A stretch of 64,000 nucleotides of DNA, from NCBI GenBank assembly GCA_001692895.1, contig KV748229.1, positions 123,359 to 187,358 of the forward strand, written 5' to 3'. The notes under the pieces are model-generated. The model worked only from the letters and a program-made list of their open reading frames with translations. It searched no databases and was not told where the DNA came from. The stretch is from Cenococcum geophilum 1.58. Lineage: Eukaryota > Ascomycota > Dothideomycetes > Gloniales > Gloniaceae. The translations under genes were made by a program, and so were the position numbers. The stretch's first letter is position 1. Every line of letters begins with the position of its first letter. Of this stretch, positions 1 to 10,597 are shown one piece after another.

Positions 1-95
1 CGTCGTCTGGTTCTGACGACCGTCGTCTGGTTCTGACGACCGTCGTCTGGTTCTGACGACCGTCGTCTGGTTCTGACGACCGTCGTCTGGTTCTG
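1..95. repeat. 20-bp tandem array at window edge
   Basis: The unit CGTCGTCTGGTTCTGACGAC is repeated four times perfectly (1-80), and a fifth copy breaks off at base 95. Each unit starts CGTCGTC and ends GACGAC, so the junctions are small palindromes. The array runs off the left edge of the window, so its full length is unknown. No coding role is apparent. Confidence 0.95.
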
Positions 96-1039
96 GTCAC
101 AGTCCTCTGCTGGCTGCCGTTCTGATGTAAGGAAGGAAGGGTAAAGGTGGCATTTAGGTGTACAAGGGGTATGCAAAGGCACGTGTAGAGGCTATCGGGA
201 ATATAGCGGGGACCCGATGGTACTTAGGACGATTTACAATTGGGAAAATCAAAGTCCTGCTAGGAAGCCTGCTAGGAGCCTACCAGGAGGCCTTTAGGAT
301 TTTAATACCCTAATAGCAATAAATGCAATAATACTAACAATATTTATTTTATAGCCGTAAGCTAGCGTAATGCTAGCGTATAGCTCCAGGGCTTAGCTAA
401 TATGGCGGAAAGCTAGCGTATTGCTCTAGGGGGTTGGCTAATATGGCTAAAAGCTGGCCCCGGGCCCTAGGGGGTTGGCTAATATGGCGGAAAGCTAGCC
501 CCTGGCCCAAAAAATACTTTTAGCGAAACTAAATTTCGTGCGCCACTCCCCGTTTTCCTGACGAAAGCTCTCTTAAAGCAAAATTATTAAAAGTTTGTTA
601 AAGTAGTAGGGCTCCGCGATATCAGATATCTAGTTATTTAACGCTTGGATAGCAGCAAAGCTTACCATTAGCTCATCTCTCCCAACTGCCTAATCCGGTA
701 ATCCAGCTCTGACGCTCTACGTTAGATCTAAGGGGGTGTATTGGCCACGGAGGTAGCTTTACTGCTGAGGTGTTAGACTCCGAACGATTACGGACACCGA
801 AGGTCGAACTAGGGTTATTTCCTTATGTATATTAGGGCTCTTAGAGCCACCTTAAATCAAACAGATCACTCATTCAATTCTGTGTCTCTACCTACCAGCT
901 AGCTTATGTCATTTGTATTGATACCTACCTGGCTGAAAGTTATTAACACCTTCCTCTAGCCAAGCAGTAAGATCTAGTAAAAGAACTGCCACCCAAATCC
1001 AAGAAGCTAATCTCCCTAATATTATTGCCGTAGAGGAAG
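96..1039. other. AT-rich non-coding DNA with short tandem repeats
   Basis: No open gene is visible. The stretch is TA-rich and looks RIP-mutated. It holds the ~41-bp tandem at 372-505 listed separately, and fragments that resemble old retroelement sequence but cannot be assigned. Confidence 0.6.
372..505. repeat. ~41-bp tandem repeat, about three copies
   Basis: Similar units begin at 372, 412, 453 and 494 with GCTAGCGTA or GCTGGCCCC. Each carries the shared core GGCTAATATGGC. The spacing is 40-41 bp. Copies differ mostly by C/T and G/A changes, as expected after RIP. Confidence 0.8.
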
Positions 1040-2281
1040 CAGTGCTGCCAACAGTCAACGGATTTGATTGGAAGTTCAATTAGTCCGAGCGTCAGTCCAA
1101 TCAATTAAATACGAGATCAGATATCAGTCAAGCCAATCAAATATTTGAACCAAGGTCAGATATTTGATAACTGATTGATAGTCTCGGTTAATAGTTTATC
1201 CGGTTTAAATTTTTTAGATTACCCATTATTTACCTTAGCAAGTTTAGACTATAGAATTAATCCGCTAACCTTTTTTATTAAAAAGTTAATTCTTGGTTTA
1301 AGGGACTTTTGTAAAGTTTATTAGGCGATCTAACTTATTTTATATATAGAATAATTACCTTTTTTAACAAAATTAATCTACACCCCTACAACAGCTATTA
1401 TCTTAAAAATACCATTAAATTAATCCGCAGAAGCAGCTCTATAATTAATAAATATCTATACCCCATCAGCCCCCGCGATGAGCGGATATCGCATCTAGTT
1501 ACAAGAGACGTCTGCACGAACGTCTGCACGAACGTCTACACGGAGTTCTGCTTAATGCTCTGCATAAGGCTCTGCACGAGGCTCTGCTCGAGGCTCTGCT
1601 CGAAGCTCTACACGGAGCTCTGCACGGAGCTCTGCTCGAAGCTCTGCCATAGAGCTCTGCTCGAAGCTCCGCACGAGGCTCTGCTTAATGCTCTGCACGA
1701 GGCTCTGCTCAAAGCTCTGCACGAGGCTCTGCTCAAAGCTCTGCTTAAAGCTCTGCCACGGAACTCTGCTCGAAGCTCTGCACGAGGCTTTGCCCGAAGC
1801 TCTGCATGGAGCTCTGCTTGGAGCTCTGCGCGGAGCTCTGCTCGAAGCTCTGCGCGGAGCTCTCCTCGAAGCTCTGCGCGGAGCTCTCCTCGAAGCTCTG
1901 CGCGGAGCTCTCCTCGAAGCTCTGCTCGAAGCTTTGCACGAGGCTCTGCTCGAAGCTCTGCATGGAGCTCTGCTTGAAGCTCTGCTTGAAGCTCTGCGCG
2001 GAGCTCTCCTCGAAGCTCTGCTCGAAGCTCTGCACGAGGCTCTGCTCAAAGCTCTGCACGATGCTCTGCACAGGCTCTGTTCGAAGCTCTGCACGAGGCT
2101 CTGCTCGAAGCTCTGCACGGGCCCGCGGCATGTTGCTGGGACAACCTCCTGGCCAAATATCTGATTGGAAGTTCAATCAAATCGGCCGTCAATCAGGCTA
2201 GCTTCAATCAAATAAGGCCCGTGCGTCAGTCAATCAAATATCCTGGCAATCAGTCCGGATATTTGACTGTTGGCAGCACTG
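1040..2281. mobile_element. Non-autonomous hAT element with complete ends
   Basis: The ends are a perfect 19-bp terminal inverted repeat: CAGTGCTGCCAACAGTCAA at 1040-1058 and its reverse complement at 2263-2281. They are flanked by a perfect 8-bp direct repeat, AGAGGAAG, at 1032-1039 and 2282-2289. An 8-bp duplication with a CAGTG start is the signature of the hAT superfamily. Subterminal regions on both sides repeat short motifs such as TCAATCAAAT and GATTGGAAGTTCAAT, which resemble transposase-binding sites. No transposase is encoded, so the element (1242 bp) must have depended on a partner in trans. Half of its length is the 12-bp satellite at 1507-2120. Confidence 0.9.
1507..2120. repeat. 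12-bp satellite array inside the hAT element
   Basis: About fifty tandem variants of the 12-mer GCTCTGCTCGAA fill this stretch (also GCTCTGCACGAG and GCTCTGCGCGGA). Because 12 is a multiple of three and the unit lacks stops in most frames, long repetitive open frames appear on both strands. I do not regard them as genes. The same unit recurs in inverted orientation at 10395-10597. Confidence 0.92.
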
Positions 2282-2289
2282 AGAGGAAG

Positions 2290-3099
2290 CTGCTGGTAAT
2301 AGAATTCCGGCTCTAGCAAGTAGGTAGCCTTATATTAATAGCTACTGTTCTAATAAAGGAGCCACCTACTAGCAAAATAGACGTGGAAATAAAGCTAATC
2401 AAGTTAAGCACCACTATCCTATCAATGCTCATATCCTTCAGAGGTGGAGTAGAAAGATCCAATCAGATACATTAACGGTTAAGGAGCCATCGCAAAATAT
2501 AGTCTATCAGCTGTTAGCTTAAAAGATAAAACGGCAGCTACCAAAGAGTTAAGAGCTAATAGTAGTAGGAGGCTCACTATCTAAGTAAGTCAAGGACCTT
2601 ATTTAGCTAATTACTGTTTAGGAGTTAAACTTAATAAGGCGTCTAGATCAGCAATAGCATACTTAACCCCCGCCTCCCTCTAGTGTTAAGCCGCCTACTT
2701 AGTTAAGCCCGGTACGGTTAAAAACGGATCATTACAAGATCCTCTCATAATTCTTTAACTGGCTAATGGCTTAGCCAAGCCATTCTAATAAGCGTTAAAG
2801 GCAGATTCTGGAGTTAATTAGGCATACATTAGTAGAGGACAATTAGGATATTAATAGAATAAGATCTCTAAAAGATATAACAATTAAGATCTGGAAGGAT
2901 TATAGCTTTCCAATTAGTACGCTACCGCGGATAAGAGAGAAAATAGGAGAGTTTAAACGGCAGAGAGTAGTACACTATAAGTAGAGAGTAGATTATAAAG
3001 AGTCTCTATAAAGAGCCTTATTCTACTATATAGCTAGCCCTTTTAAAATAACCTTCCGCGTAAACTCCATAAGCTTAACTAATTATAAACTCTAGAAAT
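2290..3099. other. AT-rich repeat relic, no gene
   Basis: This is TA-rich DNA with stops in all frames. It is probably decayed transposable-element sequence continuing from before the hAT insertion, but no family can be named. Confidence 0.5.
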
Positions 3100-4227
3100 C
3101 TATTAAAGCTCTTAAAGTTAACCGCTAGTACATAGTTTTTTTTTATCTAAGCCTTTAGATCTTTAAAAGTCGCCTTAATTGGATTAAAATCTGGCGAATA
3201 TAGTGGTAGGAATTTAAGAATAACACCCGCCTAGTCGCAAAGCTCTTAAAGCCGCTTTAACTTATAGATAGATGCGTTATCTAGTATAATAATTAATCGC
3301 GGCCCTAGGTACGGTGTATAATTAGGTAGAACTTTATACTCTATAAAAGCCTTAAAAAGCTTACTTATAAAAGCTCCTTAAAAGATAATATGGTCTATAT
3401 AGCCTTCAAGTATTAAGGCCAGTAAGATACTCCACCGTTCAGATCTTTTGTATGGCGTTAACACCTCACAGTCTACACCAACTAGCGCCCAGCCTCGTTT
3501 TCTATCACCAGTCCTCTTATTCAAAGCCGACTTATTAAGAAAGATAAGCTAGTCGGCGAGCCATTCTTTCTACCTACTCTGCCACGTATAACGGAGCGAT
3601 AAGCTTTGCTAAGCGGCACGCTTAGAGACTACCTTTCAAGACCACCGAGCTGCCTTAAGAATACGGCAAATAGTGGTAATAGAGGCTTGGATGTCGAATT
3701 CGTTAAAGAGTGATGAACTGGATCTGAGGATAAAAGAATGAATGAAGCTATCGAATCTAACTACGAGGAATATAGGCCTTGATATAGGCCTATATCTACG
3801 GGGTTCGGGGTGACTACTACGGATACCGAACGGGAAAGGGACTCTGCTTATGTAAGCAGGAAACGCATGTGGAGGACTCCTCCAGTACCATCGTCAAAGA
3901 GGAAGTCTTACATCTCGTTAAGATACGCAGTAGGCCTGTCTTTAAGGTACTTAAGCAGTTACTATAAGTGGGCAGGAACGTTAATAAAAAACTTAACACT
4001 ATGCCAAGAATACTAACCTGCTTTTAATACTCTAAAAGAAGGCCCGGTCTACCTAGTTTTACACTAGGTGGCGCGTATAGTCGGCCCCAAAGGTCCCAGT
4101 TCAATTAAAGCTTGTAAACGGTTGTTTTTAACAGCCCTAAAGCGACTGCTATATCAGGTACGTACTCATCAAGATCTAAACGAAGCTTAATTTGGGTTAT
4201 AACCTCAATTGGAAGACGACGGCCCAT
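3100..4227 (-). pseudogene. Tc1/mariner transposase relic
   Basis: Read on the minus strand, the relic opens at 4225-4227 with MGRRLPIEVITQIKLRLDLD, a helix-turn-helix-like N-terminus. Near the end (3151-3210) it shows LPLYSPDFNPIKATFKDLKA, the conserved catalytic-domain block (YSPDxNPIE type) of Tc1/mariner-IS630 DDE transposases. In between, LDNASIYKL (about 3265-3300) corresponds to the second acidic motif. Stop codons and frameshifts are frequent throughout, mostly TAA/TAG where CAA/CAG would be expected, which suggests RIP. The terminal inverted repeats were not located. The element is certainly inactive. Confidence 0.85.
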
Positions 4228-5031
4228 TATAACGGCGTGTGCAAGCAAAAATAATCAATGGCATCGATTTCTATGTGAAATTGGGTGGTGCGCGATGACC
4301 GGCTTTACTCCGGCGCGAGTTCACGATATTTCGGCAAGAACAATACCTCATAAAACTCTAGGTTAGCACTCTTCCGATTCAAAATTTTCACATTGTGTTA
4401 AAAGTTGCTAACCCCTGCATCAGGACCATGTATTGTCTGGTATTTAGAATACTAGCTCAAGCCAAGCGCTCAGAGGACTGCCCGTCACACGCTTGGGATT
4501 GAATTCATTAAGTATGCCTAGTGTCTGAACATGTAACTATCTCTTATTAGTGTCAGGTAATTAAATTCGTCAAGACCTAGGCCTGAACGGTGTTAATAGA
4601 CATAAAGTCGAGCAAACCAACGTAATTGTTACCAAAAACGCTATTCAGCGGCGTATTCTGCCCGGCACAGTTGGTAAACCAAAGCTCTCTTAAAATTGCG
4701 GATTAATTCGAGTTCGATTGACTGGCCTTGGTGACATGGGCATGGCATAAGAGCCCTCACCAATCTCCAAGACGCTATTCTTACAAAACTCCTACATAGG
4801 CGAGATGACACAATTGGCACCAATGTGCACCGTCCCCCCACCTGCCAATGATGATTTTACAACCCCGCGCCTTTCTGTTCATCGGACTACTGTGTGCTCA
4901 CCCTTCGCCCTCTTACCCAATTCTCAACTCTCCAAATGGTATGACTTTGAGGACAATGCCTTCCTGAGAAAGTGCTCATTCCATCTCATTCTTTCGTCTT
5001 GACCGCAGAGTCAGCACCAATGCTACCCCTT
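4228..5031. other. Intergenic, no gene seen
   Basis: Only short overlapping open frames without protein-like character occur here. The right part is the 3' flank of the dynamin-like gene on the minus strand. Confidence 0.5.
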
Positions 5032-7589
5032 TCAAAGTTCCTCCTCGGTAGGAAGATGCTGCCCACTAACTCTCCTACTAGGTGATTTGCTCGGAATCTG
5101 TCTAAAATGTCTCCTCCCTCCTTCTCTACCGGACACCGAACCTTCCGGGCTCGGTACTATCAGTGGCGTGGAGTCCAAGACCGTCGAATGTACGGATGAA
5201 GCCCGAGAATGGGGCTGTCTTGAGGGCGTATTGGGAGTCGAACGATAGTCTGGATAAGGCGCGGCGACAGGCGAGGATCCAGGAGGGAGCACGTTAACGG
5301 AGGGGTACGCTGGGCTTGAGCCAAAGGATTCTGCGCTGTCGATGATGTACATGTTGATGTCGCCGAGTTGCCTTTTGCATTCGTCCAGGGCTTTTTGAAG
5401 GTCCTCATGCTCCTCTTCGAGGGTTGCGCGGCGGTTGCGCGTTTTCGGGGGTTCGCTGGCTAGGGCTTGGAGGAGGGATTCGTTTTTGGAAGCTATATCT
5501 TGCACCATATCTAAAGTGAAGAGGTTAGGCAACTCGTACACGAGACAGTTGGCGATGGCAAGCGAAACGACGTTGTCAATGAAGGTGCGGAGCGCGTTCT
5601 AATTTGTGTCAGTCTAGTTTCCTAGAACGTCTTCCTGGACTGTGGACTAGCTGTTCTCATGAAGGATGGATGTTTCCGTGGGAAAGAAGAGAGGGCCATT
5701 ACCTTGTAGTACAGTTTCATTAAGTCTAGAATTTGAGAGGAGTCAGATGGAAACTCTGTTGCTTCCGCTTTATAATCTGCCAGCCTTTGCCTGACAAATT
5801 TCTCCGTATCCTGGCCTTGTCCGGCGGCTATATGACTGGTAAGATTGCCTTTAACATTTTCCCAACGTTTACCATAAAGGTCTTTTTGCCTCTGGAGAAA
5901 TTCTGGATCATGTGTCGTGACTGGGAGCTTCTCATAGGGTCGCAACATCTCATCGAGCTTGCTGAACAGGGTTTGCTGCTTGGTTTCCATTTCTGGAATT
6001 ATGATATGATGCATTAAAGCTGTTGCAGTATGATCGTTGTCAGGGCCTGAAGCATGGCGCACCGCATCCCGCAAGAGTTGGTGAGTAGCGGTACAGATTG
6101 TTTCGAGATGGGCTTCGGCAATTCGTCGCCAGCGCTGAGACTGATTCCGAAACACTAAATTGAGATGCTCTGGGTTGCACATGCCAGGCAGCTCATGACC
6201 TCTATAATCCATTTGGATGCGCTTAATCATGTCAATGAATTCGGCTCGGGAGATGACCTCTGGAGGATCAAGGGGTTCTAAAGTACTCTTCATAATGGGG
6301 GGCTCGAGATCTCTCTTCGTAGGATGTTCTTTCTCTTCGTAAGTATGACCCCATCCGTACATCCATTCGACGAATCTGTCGTTTTGAGACCAAACGTATG
6401 CGTAATATCTCCTGCGGGGCTCGCTAAAGAAATTGTCGTCGTAACGAGCGCAAACAGCATCTTCGATCGTTTCCTTGAATTTTCCCCCAATCCGCGCCAA
6501 GTATTTCTGTTGGTCACTTGGTGTGATGCGGCTAGGTCCTAGGCTCTCCAAGTTCCGCTTGCAATTTTTTAACTTCCTCTCTAGTTCTTTGATAATACCT
6601 GGCAGTGCAGAGCGGGTGTGGTCCTCCAGGATCTTGCTGAGCTTCGCTCGCAGATTGTCAATGCCAAGCTGATCTGGCTCGAGTTCCCGCTTCCAAGCAC
6701 TTTGGCTGAAAAATTCCTCTTCTTTTCGATCCCGTTCACCAAAGCTGGACTTTTCCTCCCCAGCGGCTCTATTTCTGACCACATGCCAGCCGAGCTCAAA
6801 TCTGTACCGCGGAGACTTGTTCTTGGCCATATGGATCCATTGTTTTTCTGTAGCCGGGCCGTCAACTCGATCAGGTTTTGTGATGATGCCCATTGTTCGT
6901 CGCCCTTCGGGGTCGAAATGTTGGGCAATCTGTAGAACCTCCTGGTTTTCGTGATCAATTGGAGCAGCGACTACGGCTAGAATGATAGTTTTTGCCTTTT
7001 CCATATGCGCTCTGACGATTTCCCTGACAGTTTCCAGATCTTTTTCTTCACCAGCGTGAATAAGTCCAGGAAGATCGACAAGGGTGAGTGGCGGCCAGGA
7101 TGGGTTGGATGCCTTAATCTTAAGAACATCTTTGAAGAATGCGCATCCATTTTGCTCATTGCGGCGCTCCATTATCCGTTTTGCCTCGTTGATCGTACTG
7201 CTCAAGTTTTCAACCGCGGTGTCCTTTGGACGAAATTCTTCTGCACCTTGGCGGGGGTTTTCCCAAATAATGCTGACGGAGACGCCAGAAGCATTTTGGT
7301 GTTCCAGAGTCAGCTCTGTTGCGAAGGTTGTACATTGTTTTTCAGCTCTTGGAAAATTCAACCTAGAAATAGCTTCCAGAACCGAGCTCTTTCCACAAGA
7401 TTGGTCACCGCATACAATGATGCGAGGCAAATCAATTTCATATTTGCTGATAGGACGAAGGTTTTCAATGACTCCCAGGATGACACTCTGATCAGGAGAG
7501 AGAAGCTGATCGAGGGCCGCCAAACCAGCCACAGAGCCCGGTTGGTTCTCGTCTCTTCGAATAGCCATTGTGGGTGAATACTGAGCCAC
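5032..7589 (-). CDS. Dynamin-like (Mx-type) large GTPase
   Basis: This predicted 817-residue protein has two exons: 7589-5703 and 5598-5032 (complement). The intron 5702-5599 has GT..AG ends and joins in phase 0, giving YYK then NALRTFIDNV. The dynamin GTPase motifs are present: GDQSCGKSS (61-69), DLPG (172-175) and TKPD (237-240). A helical stalk follows, then a GTPase effector domain that begins just before the intron and continues in exon 2. The last ~110 residues are Ser/Pro-rich and look disordered. There is no PH or Pro-rich dynamin-1 tail, so this belongs to the fungal Mx/DRP-like group rather than classical Vps1 or Dnm1. Members remodel membranes or act in defence-like roles, and the specific function here is unknown. 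The first ATG fits; a second Met lies at residue 8. Confidence 0.93.
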
Positions 7590-8214
7590 GTTTGCTGTTG
7601 TTTTGTAATGTATTTATGGAATGTTTCGGTAGGGCGGTAGGGAAGGGCGACGCAAGTTGGCGATTTAAAGGGGTGAGAAGAGCATTATTATATGGATAAG
7701 TTTTCGAATCCTTTCGAGAGGCCACAAAAGCGCGAATTATGGGACGAACTACGGCATCCAGCATTCTGGAAGGCAGGCTGTCGGCGTGTCCGGTGTTTCA
7801 CACGGCGTAGCAGAAGCATAGTGAGAAGAGATAGGTGCGCACAAGGAAATTGGTCGCCAAGAGCTACGCCGCAATCGCGTCCTGAGGACAGTAATCCACT
7901 CCGGATGATTATAAACCTTGCGAGCCGCGTCAGACCACGAGATACGAGATGTGCCAGCCGCCCCTCACTTTACAATAATGTCGCGGCTACCCGCTCGAGC
8001 CAATTACCCCCGCTCAGGCCACCCCTTTTGTGACTTTCAGATCGAGCATTAACCCCACCTTTTAATTCAATCTTCAGCCTGTACGACCTTCGGCGTTAAC
8101 CCCCCTTCTGAGTTTCGCTAGCAACTAGTCAGGTGCACCATCCGGTGTGGATAATTTACACCTTTCTAGTTAGAAAAGTTTCTGTACTACAAAATTATGG
8201 CTTGCTGAATGGCC
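7590..8214. other. Intergenic; no supported gene
   Basis: This holds the upstream region of the dynamin-like gene. An open frame at 7692-8033 has no recognisable features. The right end may contain further decayed polyketide-synthase sequence. Confidence 0.4.
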
Positions 8215-9071
8215 TGAAAGGGAGCCATGTATCTGGTCTCGCTATCTCGCTCAGGTCCGCGAAAGAAAGAGGTAGGAATTGGTCGCCGATTTCAAGAATT
8301 AGGGCATGCACGTCGAAACGCCCTCTTGCGACATTACTGACAAGATGGCACTGCGAAGGTCCTTTTGGGCCACAGACGAGGGAAGGTTGTTCGATGATCA
8401 AGCCATGTTTGACAGGTTGATGTTGACCGGGCAGTACATCCCTGTACCGGAACTAGAGATCCTCGTCCTGCTTGACTACTTCTGCGACCCGTCTTTGAGC
8501 CTGTGGAAAGCTAGCCCATCATCGGTATCCGGACCCCGTCACTGATCTTAACAAGAGGGATTGAGTTGCCGGACACCATGCGCCAGCCTCTTTAGCATCA
8601 ACTGTATAGAGTCAAAGACGCGCTGGTAGATTCACTTGTGGCGCTAGATGAGCAAGTAGCTGATTTGGGAGCCCAACCCCAGGGCGCGCGCTCAATCGAT
8701 GAAGTTGCCTAGCTCGTCATGGAGGCGCTCATGAAGTGGATTCCGAGGACAGCGGCAGTTCCGAAAGACAGAATGGACATGAACAAGCCGATCCACGCGC
8801 ATGGCATCGACTCACTCACAGCCGCGGGTCTGAGAAACTGGTTTGCGAAAGCCTTCGGTGTTAGTATTGCTGTGTTGAGATACTGGCTGGTGCGTCTTTC
8901 AGGGAGCTTGGATTCGCGGCTGCGAAGAAGTATAAGGATAAGGATAAGGATAAGGGTAAGGATGAGGATGAGGATAAGGGGAAGGAGAAGGAGAATAGGG
9001 AGGAGGAGAAGGAGGAGAAGGAAAAGACTAAGGCTGGTGAGGACAGTGAAAATAGGGTTCGTAGCACTTAA
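8215..9071 (+). pseudogene. Highly reducing polyketide synthase relic (KR end + ACP)
   Basis: Around 8220-8270 two frames combine to give GAMYLVSL then SRSGPRKKE, the NADPH-binding start of a ketoreductase (KR). VETPSCDITDKMALRR follows (8310-8360). The KR catalytic core is then missing, and the sequence jumps to EILVLLDYFCDPSLSLWK, the typical KR C-terminal end in highly reducing PKSs. At 8719-8925 an acyl-carrier protein follows, with GIDSL carrying the phosphopantetheine serine. A one-base shift near 8875 moves the frame to EILAGASFRELGFAAAKKYK and a Lys/Asp/Glu-rich tail ending at TAA 9069-9071. Frameshifts plus an internal deletion make this a dead remnant. All domains upstream of KR (KS, AT, DH, ER) are absent. 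Confidence 0.8.
8930..9045 (+). repeat. Purine-rich hexamer tract (AAGGAT type)
   Basis: Repeats of ATAAGG/ATGAGG form an almost purely A/G strand. In the ACP frame it encodes the KDKDKGKDEDE-like tail of the PKS relic, so the tract probably expanded inside coding sequence. Confidence 0.8.
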
Positions 9072-9672
9072 GAACGCTAGACGCATTGAAGTAAGGAGGG
9101 AGCCCCGTCACCATTTTGACGGCTTGTAATAGCTTTTGAAGTGCTCATATTCTTGATAACTCCAAGACTGCACACAAAATCCCGTCTGCCTCTGCACTGC
9201 TCCCTCTGATAGAACCGACACAGTAGCCTTCTTTGCGTGTCCCAAAGTCAAGGTAGTGTAAGGTTAACAAGTACGTAAATATTTCAATCGCCTATCCGGG
9301 AGGGTGGACAACATATCAGTTCTCTAATGCCAGACTCTGGGAGTGTTCTACGGAAGGCTGCTGTCGATGTGGGAAAGTGTGGTCTAATCTAACTAAAAGC
9401 GTTAAGTGTGAGTATTGCGCGAGATCGCTTCCTTGCCAGTTAAGTTATCAATTTCACTGCCGTATCAGCTGTGCCCCCCGCAAAACCAGAGCCCAGCTAC
9501 CCCAACCAACCACTCTCCCAAACCCCCAGCTCCCTTATCATCACCAATACCTCGCGCCCGATTGGCGCCAGCCCTCAACAAGCAGGAAAGAGCTGTGAGA
9601 GAGGCGCCCCTCTCGGCCCCCAAAAGGCCATGGCGCACGCACGTGATGCCGAAAATCACGCACAGAGCGTCA
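9072..9672. other. Intergenic, no gene seen
   Basis: GC-richer than the repeat element that follows. Overlapping short frames around 9377-9741 have no recognisable motif. Confidence 0.45.
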
Positions 9673-10085
9673 GTCTATAAATTATCTTATGAATCAGACG
9701 CTCCGCAAAAGATTTGTTCCGTAACACGGGATAGCGTATAGACCCTCCTGCTAACTTCTGGACTAATTAGAACAGCGCACTAATTCCAGCCCCCTGCGCA
9801 CCCCTGTCACCTGATAAAATCCTCTACGGAGCGTCTGAGAGCTTATGGGCGTCGCTTTGGTGAGATTTAAATGTTTTAAAAATTAAATTTTGTGTATTTC
9901 TATAAGCGATGCCCTTACTATAAGAGTTATTATATATTTTATTGATGCAATAGATTCTTTAGGTAATTATATTTATATATTTATAAATTATAACCCCCTA
10001 CTAAGAATATTAGGGGGCGAGATACATCGTCGTAGAACGTAAGTTAATTTTAAATTTAAATGTTTGTAGATTTTAGGCCAAAGCT

Positions 10086-10386
10086 GACCGACTACCTATA
10101 TCTAACTTCTTATATAATAAAGCTACAATATCGCTATAATATAGAGGCGATAGAGAAGACAAAGGGCTTTTAGCTCGTACTATTTTAGAGATAATTAGAN
10201 GTAGAGAAGTATGTAATTTTTGGTAGTAAGGCAAGATTGCGATAAAATAGACTAAAACGACCGACTGCCTATGTCTAACTTCTTGTAAAATAGAGCTATA
10301 ATATTGCCATAACGTAGAGGTAATAGAGAANAAAAAGAGCTTTTAGCTTGTAGTGTTTTAGNGATAATTAGACGTAGAGAAGTATA
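10086..10386. repeat. Direct repeat of ~128 bp, two copies
   Basis: The segment beginning GACCGACTACC at 10086-10213 recurs as GACCGACTGCC at 10259-10386. It shares AACTTCTT..AATA.AGCTA, GAGAA and TTTTAG.GATAATTAGA blocks. A more decayed partial third copy is seen around 10690-10775. The differences are mainly transitions. Confidence 0.75.
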
Positions 10387-10394
10387 TAAGGTAT

Positions 10395-10597
10395 GGAGCT
10401 TCGAGCAGAGCTTCGAGTAGGGCTTCGAGCAGAGCTTCGAGTAGGGCTTCGAGCAGAGCTTCGAGCAGAGCCTCGTTCAGAGCTTCGAGCAGAGCCTCGT
10501 GCAGAGCTTCGAGCAGAGCCTCGTGCAGAGCTTCGAGCAGAGCCTCGTGCAGAGCTTCGAGTAGAGCCTCATGCAGAGCTTTGAGCAGAGCAGTGAG
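10395..10597. repeat. 12-bp satellite array, inverted relative to 1507-2120
   Basis: About sixteen tandem variants of GAGCTTCGAGCA, which is the reverse complement (rotated) of the unit at 1507-2120. Open frames through it encode only four-residue repeats (ELRA, EPRA) and are not considered genes. Confidence 0.9.

Noticed and set aside
1..95. Regular 20-bp repeats as a CRISPR array
   Set aside because: The repeats are directly adjacent without spacers, and the genome is eukaryotic.
737..948. TG..CA-bounded 212-bp segment resembling a solo LTR (TGTATTGGCC..TTAACA)
   Set aside because: No second copy, no clear target duplication and no recognisable gag/pol next to it in the window.
1552..2201. 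Overlapping 130-190 codon frames on both strands
   Set aside because: These are products of the 12-bp satellite; low-complexity four-residue repeats, no independent evidence.
7692..8033. 113-codon open frame upstream of the dynamin gene
   Set aside because: Odd composition, no motif, overlaps the promoter.
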